The position numbers and the translations under genes are program-made. The notes beneath the pieces were generated by a model, which was not told the origin of the DNA, ran no database searches, and saw only the letters and a program-made list of their open reading frames with translations. Positions 34,625 through 42,300 of a stretch of DNA of 64,000 nucleotides are shown here, piece after piece (positions within the stretch are counted from its first letter, which is position 1; each line of letters starts with the position of its first letter). This DNA comes from Saccharothrix sp. S26 (lineage in GTDB: Bacteria; Actinomycetota; Actinomycetes; Mycobacteriales; Pseudonocardiaceae): assembly GCF_021390395.1 (NCBI RefSeq), contig NZ_JAJUWT010000033.1, positions 1 through 64,000 on the forward strand, given 5' to 3'.

Positions 34625-35125
34625 GTGAACGCCCAGACCGAACAGGTCGACGACCTTCGACTCGTCGCGCTGCCCACCGCGGTGAACGTGGCGGAGATGT
34701 TCGTGCGCTTCTCGCTCGGCGAATGGCGCTTGCGGGCGATGCAGGACGAAGCCGCGCAGACCGTCCGCCGCCTGGTCGGCGCCGCGGTCGACGTGGCCGA
34801 CCGGCGCGCGCCCGGCTTCCTGCTGGTGCGCCTGCGGCTGACCGGCACCTACCTCGTGGTCGAGGTCGAGGGCAACCGCGTCGCGCTGCCGCCGGAGCTG
34901 GCCGGCTCCCGCGCGGGACTGGTGGACCTCACCGCGGGCGGCCACCTGGCCTGGTGCGAGCTGGCGCTGCCGTCGGGCATGAACGCCTCCGCCGTGCCGC
35001 TGCCGCGCCGCGAGCCGCGCCGCTCCCCCGCCGCCGAGGCGCTGGGCGACGAGCCGGACGTGGACCCGGAGGTCATCCAGCGCATCCTCTACGGCCTGGG
35101 CGGCGGGGCGCACCGACCGGACTGA
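34625..35125 (+). CDS. Degenerate RsbW-like (HATPase_c_2) protein
   Basis: 166 aa. AGGAGG (34613-34618) lies six bases before GTG 34625, which decides the start. LPTAVNVAEMFVRFSLGEWRLRAMQDEAAQTVRRLVGAAVDVA matches the first half of anti-sigma-factor ATP-binding domains. However, the N-box normally reading ELVxNA is here RLVGAA, and the Gly-rich ATP lid is not visible. ATP binding is therefore probably lost, and the protein may act as a pure protein-binding module (inference). The tail DPEVIQRILYGLGGG is short. No partner anti-anti-sigma gene is adjacent. Confidence 0.6.
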   Translation: MNAQTEQVDDLRLVALPTAVNVAEMFVRFSLGEWRLRAMQDEAAQTVRRLVGAAVDVADRRAPGFLLVRLRLTGTYLVVEVEGNRVALPPELAGSRAGLVDLTAGGHLAWCELALPSGMNASAVPLPRREPRRSPAAEALGDEPDVDPEVIQRILYGLGGGAHRPD

Positions 35126-35251
35126 CGCACCGGCGCGGTTCGCCCGTTCGGGCAGGCAGCACCACCGGTCGAAGGACTGCCACGGCGGCCGAATGGCGGT
35201 AAGCCATGAAGGACGTCCCACCCGGGGCGCACCTCGTGGAAGGGACCGCTG

Positions 35252-35782
35252 ATGAACCTCCGACGCGCCACCAGGACCGTGATCGGGTGGACCGCCGCCC
35301 TCGGCGCGGCCATCGCCTTGACCGCAACACCTTCGGCCACGGCCTCGACCGAACGCGCGATGGTCCCCGACGGGGTGTACGGCATCACGTTCGGCGGTGA
35401 CGAGGACGCCTTGCTCACCCCCTTGTCGGACCACGAGGGCGCGCCGACCGTCCTCCTGCCCGCCGTCGGCGCGCCGGGCTACCAGGAGTGGCAGCTGGTC
35501 CGCGACAGCAACCACACGCAGATCATCAAGAACCTCGGCACCGGCCTCTACCTGACCCTCGGCGGGCTCGACGCGCAGAACCACCGGCCCGTGGTCGCCA
35601 GTCCCTACCCCTACTCGTGGGTCGTCCGCACCGGTTCCGCGCCCAACCGCGTGACCCTCTCGGCCCTGGGCAAGCCGTTGCGGCTCGACAAGTCGCCGTG
35701 GCTGATCTACCCGCCCCGGGTGGACGTCCAGGACACCCGCCCCGACCTGAGCCAGGAGTGGGAGCTGACCTTCCACGAGTGA
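35252..35782 (+). CDS. Secreted beta-trefoil-like protein
   Basis: 176 aa from ATG 35252 behind GGAAGGGA. The signal peptide has an RRATR start, a hydrophobic core and an ATASTE cleavage region. The mature part (~145 aa) has three similar strand units, each with a W or YL motif (VPDGVYGITFGG; YQEWQLVRD; GTGLYLTLGG; SQEWELTFHE). This is characteristic of beta-trefoils such as ricin-type lectins or the clitocypin-like protease inhibitor family (I66). The VPDGVYxI opening favours the inhibitor-like group, but this is recalled from family appearance only. Ends at a convergent terminator. Confidence 0.65.
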   Translation: MNLRRATRTVIGWTAALGAAIALTATPSATASTERAMVPDGVYGITFGGDEDALLTPLSDHEGAPTVLLPAVGAPGYQEWQLVRDSNHTQIIKNLGTGLYLTLGGLDAQNHRPVVASPYPYSWVVRTGSAPNRVTLSALGKPLRLDKSPWLIYPPRVDVQDTRPDLSQEWELTFHE

Positions 35783-35787
35783 GAAGC

Positions 35788-35851
35788 CTTCGACGGGCCG
35801 GCGTCCCCGAGCGGGCCGACGCCCCCCGGTCGGAGCGCCGGCCCGTCGAAG
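35788..35851. terminator. Long bidirectional terminator
   Basis: Perfect 16-bp arms (35788-35803 and 35836-35851) with a 32-base loop, between convergent stop codons. Confidence 0.7.
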
Positions 35852-35857
35852 CCCACC

Positions 35858-36703
35858 TCAGCGCCGGGCGAGTGCCACCAGGGCGACCGCCAGCACGGCC
35901 ATCCCGCACCACGACACGAGCGGCAACCGCTCGTCCAGCACGACCACGCCCAGCACCGCCGCCACGGCGGGCTCGGCGAGCGTCAACGTGGTCGCCGCCG
36001 CCGCGCCGGTGTGCCGGAGGCCCCGGGCGAACAGCAGGTACGCGGCGAACGTGGTGAACACCGCCAGGTGCGCGGTGACCGCCAACCCGGCCGGGTCGGC
36101 CACCCACGTGACACCGAGGACCAGCAGCACCGGCAACGTCAACGCGGACGCGCCGCCGAACACCACGCCCACCACCGCGCGGGACGGGTGCCCGCGGGCG
36201 ATCAGGTGCGCGCAGATCACCGAGTACGCGGCGTACGACAGGCCCGCGACCAGCGCCAACCCGACGCCGATCAGGTCGACGTGCGCGTCACCGCCGCCCA
36301 GCACGAGCGCCGCGCAACCGACCACGGCGGCCGACGTGAGCAGCGGCCGCGACCGCAGCCCGAGCACGATCGGCGCGGTGGCCAGCGCCACGGTCGTGCC
36401 GACGGCCACACCCGTGCGGGCGACGGCCGGGTAGAACGCGAGCGCGTAGCCCGCCACGGTCACCGCGCCGAGCAGCAGCAGCCGCCGGTCGGCGGTCCGC
36501 AGCACGGCACGCGTGCCCCGGGCGGTGAGGAAGAGCAGGCAGCCGCCCAGCACCAGGCCCGCCGCGCCCACGGCCGAGGCCGGTGCGGAGGCGGGTGCCA
36601 GCGAGCTGACGGTGCCGGTGGTGCCCCACAGGACGCACGCGGCCAGGATCGGCAGCGGTCCGCGGGTGGAACGAGCGCGTGTTTCCACGGCAAGGGTCGA
36701 CAC
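35858..36703 (-). CDS. EamA/DMT-superfamily transporter
   Basis: 281 aa. The GTG at 36703, with GGAGA just upstream, is chosen over a GTG at 36751. Ten hydrophobic segments form two EamA repeats. The first begins LPILAACVLWGTTGTVSSL, and the second has LSYAAYSVICAHLIARGHPS and the conserved LTLAEPAVAAVLGVVVLDERL. It probably exports an amino acid or metabolite. No adjacent gene hints at its cargo. Confidence 0.9.
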   Translation of the reverse strand: MSTLAVETRARSTRGPLPILAACVLWGTTGTVSSLAPASAPASAVGAAGLVLGGCLLFLTARGTRAVLRTADRRLLLLGAVTVAGYALAFYPAVARTGVAVGTTVALATAPIVLGLRSRPLLTSAAVVGCAALVLGGGDAHVDLIGVGLALVAGLSYAAYSVICAHLIARGHPSRAVVGVVFGGASALTLPVLLVLGVTWVADPAGLAVTAHLAVFTTFAAYLLFARGLRHTGAAAATTLTLAEPAVAAVLGVVVLDERLPLVSWCGMAVLAVALVALARR

Positions 36704-36896
36704 GGGGTCTCCGTTCGCGAGACGAGGTGAGAGGGACGCGAACGGGCGCACTGCGGGGACCGCGTCGGTCGGGCCGAGCGGTCAGGCAGGCGTGCAGGCG
36801 TGCGTCAGCGAGTGCGCCCGGTCAGGCGCACGGCGGCGGAAGGACCACGTGCCAGTGGGTGTTCACGACCGGCATCGTAGCCGAACCGGGGCCCGG

Positions 36897-36902
36897 TATC
36901 GT
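36897..36902 (+). promoter_or_regulatory. Leaderless -10 element of the alarmone synthetase gene
   Basis: TATCGT ends six bases before ATG 36909, and there is no Shine-Dalgarno. This is the same architecture as the kinase and MoxR-operon promoters. Confidence 0.45.
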
Positions 36903-36908
36903 GGGATC

Positions 36909-37523
36909 ATGGAGAGCGGCGTCGCGGACGACCTGCTGCGGCGGTCCCTCGTGGTCCACAAGTTCGCGGTCGACGAGCTGATGACGAAGCTGCGGATCCT
37001 CAGCGAGGAGTTCGACCTCGTCCACCGGCACGACCCCATCGAGCACGTCACGCACCGCGTGAAGCGGCCGGAGGCGATCCTCGACAAGCTGCGGCGCAAG
37101 GGGCTGCCCGCGGACCTGTCGCTGGCGGCCGAGCACCTGCACGACGTGGCGGGCGTGCGGGTGGTGTGCCCCTTCGTGTCCGATGTGTACCGCGTGCGCG
37201 ACATGCTGGCCCGGCAGAACGACGTGGAGATCCTGCGCACCAAGGACTACATCGCCGCGCCGAAGCCCAACGGCTACCGCAGCCTGCACCTGATCGTGCG
37301 CATCCCCGTGTTCCTGTCCGACCGGGTGGAGCACGTCAAGGTCGAGGTGCAGCTGAGGACCATCGCGATGGACTTCTGGGCCACTTTGGAGCACAAGCTC
37401 TACTACAAGTACGACGACCAGGTGCCCGCGGGGTTCGTCGAGGAGCTGACCGCCACCGCCGCGATCGCGGCCGAGCTGGACGCCCGGATGGAGCGGCTGC
37501 ACCACGAGGTCCAGCGCGACTAG
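36909..37523 (+). CDS. Small alarmone synthetase (RelA/SpoT synthetase domain only)
   Basis: 204 aa from ATG 36909. The only domain is a (p)ppGpp synthetase: HDVAGVRVVCPFVSDVYRVRDML, the substrate loop KDYIAAPKPNGYRSLHLIV and VEVQLRTIAMDFWATLEHKLYYKY. There is no HD hydrolase, TGS or ACT domain, so it belongs to the small (RelQ/RelP-like) synthetases. It transfers pyrophosphate from ATP to GTP or GDP, raising (p)ppGpp, which in actinomycetes also influences secondary metabolism. It lies about 1.8 kb before the NRPS genes, but a functional link is only suggestive. Confidence 0.92.
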   Translation: MESGVADDLLRRSLVVHKFAVDELMTKLRILSEEFDLVHRHDPIEHVTHRVKRPEAILDKLRRKGLPADLSLAAEHLHDVAGVRVVCPFVSDVYRVRDMLARQNDVEILRTKDYIAAPKPNGYRSLHLIVRIPVFLSDRVEHVKVEVQLRTIAMDFWATLEHKLYYKYDDQVPAGFVEELTATAAIAAELDARMERLHHEVQRD

Positions 37524-37580
37524 CCCCGCCCCGGCACGCCCCGGCACGGCCGCCGGCGGACCCGAACGTTCACCTCACCG

Positions 37581-37624
37581 GTCCTGAACGTAGGACACGC
37601 GCGTCCTGAACGTAGGACACGCGC
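37581..37624. repeat. Perfect 22-bp tandem repeat with internal palindrome
   Basis: Two identical 22-base units abut exactly (37581-37602 and 37603-37624). Each contains GTCCT-GAACGT-AGGAC, an inverted repeat with 6-base spacing, followed by ACGCGC. The two-turn phasing (22 bp) suits side-by-side protein dimers. It lies in the long spacer upstream of the serine hydrolase/NRPS operon. Confidence 0.75.
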
Positions 37625-38040
37625 GGGGTGGAGGTTGGACTCTCGCGGTGGGCAGTACGGCCGAGTAACGTCAAACGACCTTCGAGGGAAAAGGTTACGG
37701 CCGCTCCCGAAATATCGTTGAAATCCGTCCGACTGGAGCAGGAAGTCATTTCATGCCCTCTTGATGGACAGCGTAGGGGTACCCGCAACCCCCTTGACAC
37801 GTGACTGCGAATAACCCTCGCGTACTGCACGTATTTACGAGACCGGCCGGTCCAAACCGCCCGATCGAGTGAATCCCGGAAGTGACACTTCTAACATCCG
37901 GTTACAGTCCCCTCAAAATAGGGAATGACTATTCAGCAAATGCTCCGTTCGGCGGTCGCGACAGTCTCCCGGCGACCGTCACCGTTGGCCTCGCAGCCCG
38001 GTACTCATTGACGCTGTGGCTCATTCTCAGAGGATCACGC
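37625..38040. other. AT-richer leader upstream of the NRPS operon
   Basis: No gene seen. The stretch 37680-37935 is clearly less GC-rich than the window. A TTGACA hexamer sits at 37794-37799, but no good -10 follows at standard spacing. The ribosome site before 38041 is weak (AGAGGATCACGC). Probably the cluster's main promoter region. Confidence 0.4.
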
Positions 38041-39309
38041 ATGGACACCGACCGGATCTCCACCCGATTAACCGCGCTGGCCCGTGAGCACCTGGTGCCC
38101 GGCGCGCAGCTCGCCGTGCACCACGAGGGGCGCACGTGGACCCACGAGGTGGGCCTGGCCGCCGACGCGGCCGTGCCCATCGGCTCGATCACCAAGACGT
38201 TCACCGCGACCGTCGCCATGGCCCTGGTCTCCGACGGGGACCTGGAGCTGGACGCGCCGCTGTCCGACCACCTGCCCGGCGTGGCCGACGAGCTCACGCT
38301 GCGGCACCTGCTCAGCCACACCGGCGGCCTGCCGTCGGACCCGGAGGACGTGCGCACCACGTCCCTGCGCCACCACGTGCGCCAGGCGCTGCGCGAGCTT
38401 CACCCGCTGCACGAGCCCGGCGCGGGCTTCTCCTACTCCAACATCGGGTACACCCTCATCGGCCACCTGATCGAGGTGGCGACCGGGATGACCTGGGCGG
38501 AAGCGGTGGAAGCGGTCCTGCTGCGCCCCCTGGGCGTGCGCGCCAGGTTCACCACGAGCCCCGACCCCGACGTGGCCACGGGCCACGCCGTCAACGCCAC
38601 CACGGGCCGCGTCGTGCCGGTGGAGCAGTCGCTGGCCCCGGTCGACGCGCCCGCCGGCGCCCTGGCCGCGAGCGCGACGGACCTGCTGGCGCTCGGCCGG
38701 ATGCTCGGTGGCGGCGCGCCGCACCTGATGGGCCCGCGGGAGCTCGCCCTGATGCGCGAACCCGTCCGACACGCCGAGCCGTTCGGCATGGCCGACGGCT
38801 GGGGCCTGGGCCTGGCGCTGTTCCAGCGCGACGGCGTCCGCTGGGTCGGTCACGACGGCACCGCCGACGGCACGTCGTGCCACCTGCGGATCAACCCGGC
38901 CGACGGGTCGGCGGTCGCCCTGACCACCACCGGGAGCAGCGGGTTCGCGCTGTGGCGCGACCTGGTGCCCGATTTGGTCGCGGCCGGGCTGCCGGTGGCC
39001 GATTACGACGGAATGCGCGGTCTGCACCACCGCATCGCCCCTCCCCCGGACTGCACCGGGCGCTTCCGCAACGGCGACGTCGAATACGCGGTGCGGGCGG
39101 TCGACCGGGAGCGCCTGGCGCTGACGGTGGACGGCGAGCCGTTCGCGGACCTGTCGTTGTTCGACGGCCTGGTGTTCGCGATGCGTGATTCCGACACGGG
39201 CGACACCAACCAAACCGGACGTTTCCTGCGCGATCCGGGCGGCGGCGGGATCGGGTGGATCCAGATCGGCGGCCGACTGGCCCGCCGGCAGACCGCGAAA
39301 ATGGTCTGA
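38041..39309 (+). CDS. Beta-lactamase/PBP-fold serine hydrolase, candidate stand-alone NRPS cyclase
   Basis: 422 aa from ATG 38041. Class C beta-lactamase/DD-peptidase motifs are visible: SxxK as SITK (~residue 58), YxN as YSN (~137), LSHTGGLP, and a late HDGTADG in place of KTG. The C-terminal ~90 residues form a small beta-rich domain (CTGRFRNGDVEYAVRAVD). No signal peptide is present, so it is cytosolic, which is odd for a cell-wall enzyme but expected for trans-acting PBP-type thioesterases (SurE/Ulm16 group) that cyclise NRPS peptides. It lies 68 bases upstream of the first NRPS on the same strand. A self-resistance or peptide-trimming esterase role is the alternative. Confidence 0.8.
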   Translation: MDTDRISTRLTALAREHLVPGAQLAVHHEGRTWTHEVGLAADAAVPIGSITKTFTATVAMALVSDGDLELDAPLSDHLPGVADELTLRHLLSHTGGLPSDPEDVRTTSLRHHVRQALRELHPLHEPGAGFSYSNIGYTLIGHLIEVATGMTWAEAVEAVLLRPLGVRARFTTSPDPDVATGHAVNATTGRVVPVEQSLAPVDAPAGALAASATDLLALGRMLGGGAPHLMGPRELALMREPVRHAEPFGMADGWGLGLALFQRDGVRWVGHDGTADGTSCHLRINPADGSAVALTTTGSSGFALWRDLVPDLVAAGLPVADYDGMRGLHHRIAPPPDCTGRFRNGDVEYAVRAVDRERLALTVDGEPFADLSLFDGLVFAMRDSDTGDTNQTGRFLRDPGGGGIGWIQIGGRLARRQTAKMV

Positions 39310-39377
39310 ATTTCACGTTTGAACCTCCGCGGAATGGGTAAGCCGCGCCCCCGACAGCCAGAAAGGCACCTCTCGCG

Positions 39378-42300
39378 ATGACGCACGCCCGCACATTGCC
39401 GGAATTGATCGCCGCGCAGGCGCTGCGCACTCCCGACGCACCCGCGGTCCTCTCCGCCGACGGGGCGCTCTCCTACCGCGAACTCGACGAGCGCGCGAAC
39501 CGGCTCGCGCACCTGCTCCAGGCCGAGGGGGCGCGGCGGGAGCGGGTCGTGGCGGTGGCCATGCCGCGCTCGGTGGACAACGTGGTGGCCCGGCTCGCCG
39601 TGCTGAAGACGGGCGCGGCGTACCTGCCGATCGACCCGGACTACCCGGCCGACCGGATCGCGTTCATGGTCGCCGACGCCGAGCCGCTGCTCGTGCTCGA
39701 CGGCCCGCGGGACCTCGCCGGCCGGCCCGGCACCGCGCCGGAGGCGGAGATCCACCCGGAGGATCCGGCCTACGTGATCTACACCTCCGGGTCCACCGGT
39801 CGCCCCAAGGGCGTGGTGGTGCCGCACCGGGGCTTACCCGCGTTCTCCGCCGCCGAGATCGAGCACTTCGCCGTGCGCCCGGGCGACCGGGTCCTGCAGT
39901 TCTCCTCACCCAGCTTCGACGCCTCGGTGCTGGAGCTGTGCATGGCGCTGCCCGCCGGCGCGGCCCTCGTGGTGCCACCGCCCGGTCCGCTGCTGGGTGA
40001 CCAGCTCGCCGAGGTGATCGCCGCGTTCGGCGTCACGCACGCGCTGATCCCGCCGGTGGCGCTGGCCACCATGCCCGACGTCGACCTGCCGTCGTTCCGC
40101 ACGCTCGTCGTCGGCGGTGACGCGTGCCCGCCGGACCTGGTGGCGAAGTGGGCACCGGGTCGGCGCATGATCAACGCCTACGGGCCGACCGAGTCCACTG
40201 TGGTCACGTCGTGGAGCGAGCCGCTGGAGCCCGGCGGCACGCCGCCCATCGGCCGCCCGATCCCCGGCACCTCGGTCCGGGTGCTGGACGACGACCTGCG
40301 CCAGGCCGCCGAGGGCGAGCTGTACGTGACCGGTGTGGGCCTGGCCCGCGGCTACCTGGGTCGGCCGGGGCTGACCGCGCAGCGGTTCGTGGCCGACCCT
40401 TACGGGCCACCCGGTTCGCGCATGTACCGCACCGGTGACGTGGTCCGCACCCGCGCCGACGGCCAGCTGGAGTTCGTCGGCCGGGCCGACCACCAGGTGA
40501 AGATCCGCGGCTTCCGGGTCGAGCCCGGCGAGATCGAGGCGGTGTTGCGGCAGCAGCCGGGCGTGGAGCACGCCGTGGTGGTCGCGCGCGGCGAGCCCAA
40601 GCGGCTGGTGGCGTACGTGGTGGGCGAGACCGACGGCTTGCGCGAGCGGTTGGCCGCGCGGCTGCCCGACTACCTGGTGCCCTCGGCGTTCGTGGGCTTG
40701 GCGGCGTTCCCGCTCACGCCCAACGGCAAGCTCGACCGCGACGCGCTGCCCGAGCCGGTCGTCGGCGACGCCGTCACCCCGGCCGACCACGTCGAGCCGC
40801 GCACCCCGGCCGAGCGCCGGGTCGCCGAGGTGTGGTCGCAGGTGCTGGGCGTGCCCCGGGTCGGCGCGCACGACGATTTCTTCGCGCTGGGCGGCGACTC
40901 GATCCTGGCCGTGCGGGCGCTGTCGCGGCTCGGTGGGCTGCCGGTGCGGGCGATGTTCGACCACCGCACGGTCGCCGCGCTCACCGAGGCCCTGCCCGAC
41001 CTCGACGGCGCGCCGATCCCCCGCGTGCCGCGGGTGGGGCCGCTGCCGCTGTCGTCGGCGCAGCGCCGGCTGTTCTCGCTGGACGGCACCGCCGAGCAGA
41101 ACACCGCGGCGGGCGTCCGCCTGACCGGGCCGCTCGACGTGCCGCGGCTGGCCAGGGCGTTGGACGCGCTGGCGTGCCGGCACGACGCGCTGCGCACGAC
41201 GTTCGACGTGATGGGTGACGAGCCGGTGCAGGTGGTCGCGCCGCGGGGCACGATCCCGCTGCGCGTGCTGCCGGCCCGTGCCGACGCCACCGAGCCGAGC
41301 CCGGCCGAGCTGGGCCTGGACGAGCCGTTCGACCTGCGGCACGGTCCGCTCACCCGGGCCGTGCTGAGCCCTCTCGGCCCGGACGAGCACCTGCTGGTCC
41401 TCGTCCAGCACCACATCGTCACCGACGGCTGGTCGGTGCAGGTGCTGCTGGAGGAGCTGGCCGAGCTGTACGCGGGCGGGCAGCCGGCGGAGCCCGCGGT
41501 GCAGTACCCCGACTTCACCGCGTGGGACCGGACCAGGCCCGAGGGCGACCCGGCGTACTGGCGGGCCCGGCTGGACGGCGTCGAGGCGCTGGACCTGCCC
41601 ACCGACCGGCCCCGGCCGCCGCTGCGCACGACGTCCGGCGCGGTGCTGCGGCGGCCGCTGCCCGCCGACCTCGTCCGCCGGCTGGCGGGTGTGGGCCGGG
41701 CGCACGACGCCACGTTGTTCATGACGCTGACCGCCGCCGTGCAGGTGCTGCTGTCGGCGCGCAGCGGGCAACGCGACATCGCCGTCGGCACGGTCAGCTC
41801 CGGTCGCGACCGGGCCGACCTCGAACGCGCGGTGGGCTTCTTCGTCCGCACGCTGGTGTTGCGCTCGTGGGTCGACCCGGACCTGCCGTTCACCGCGTTC
41901 CTGGACCAGGTGCGCGACACGGCGCTGGAGGCGTTCGCGCACGACGACGTGCCGTTCGACCGGGTGGTGGAGGAGGTGCGGCCCGACCCGGACCCCAGCC
42001 GCACGCCCCTGGTGCAGGCCGTGGTGGCGCTGCACCAGCCGCTGCTGCGCGACCCGGCGTTCGGCGAGCTGACCGCCGTCGAGCACGACCTGCCCCGGCC
42101 GGTGGCCCGGTTCGACCTGGTGGTGGAGTTCTGGCCGCGCGGCGACGACCTGGCGCTGACCCTGGAGTACAACACCGACCTGTTCGACGCGGCCACGATC
42201 GAGGCGCTGGGCGACGACCTGGAAGCGTTGCTGCGCCTGGTGGTCGACGACCCCGACCGCCCGCTGCGCGGCCTGGCCGCCCTCGACGCGACCGCCGACC

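Noticed and set aside
36909..37523. Alarmone synthetase as a dedicated regulator of the NRPS cluster
   Set aside because: It has its own apparent promoter and is separated by over 500 bases with no shared motif; proximity alone is not evidence.
37581..37624. Tandem repeat as a CRISPR array
   Set aside because: The units abut with no spacers and there are only two; no cas genes are nearby.
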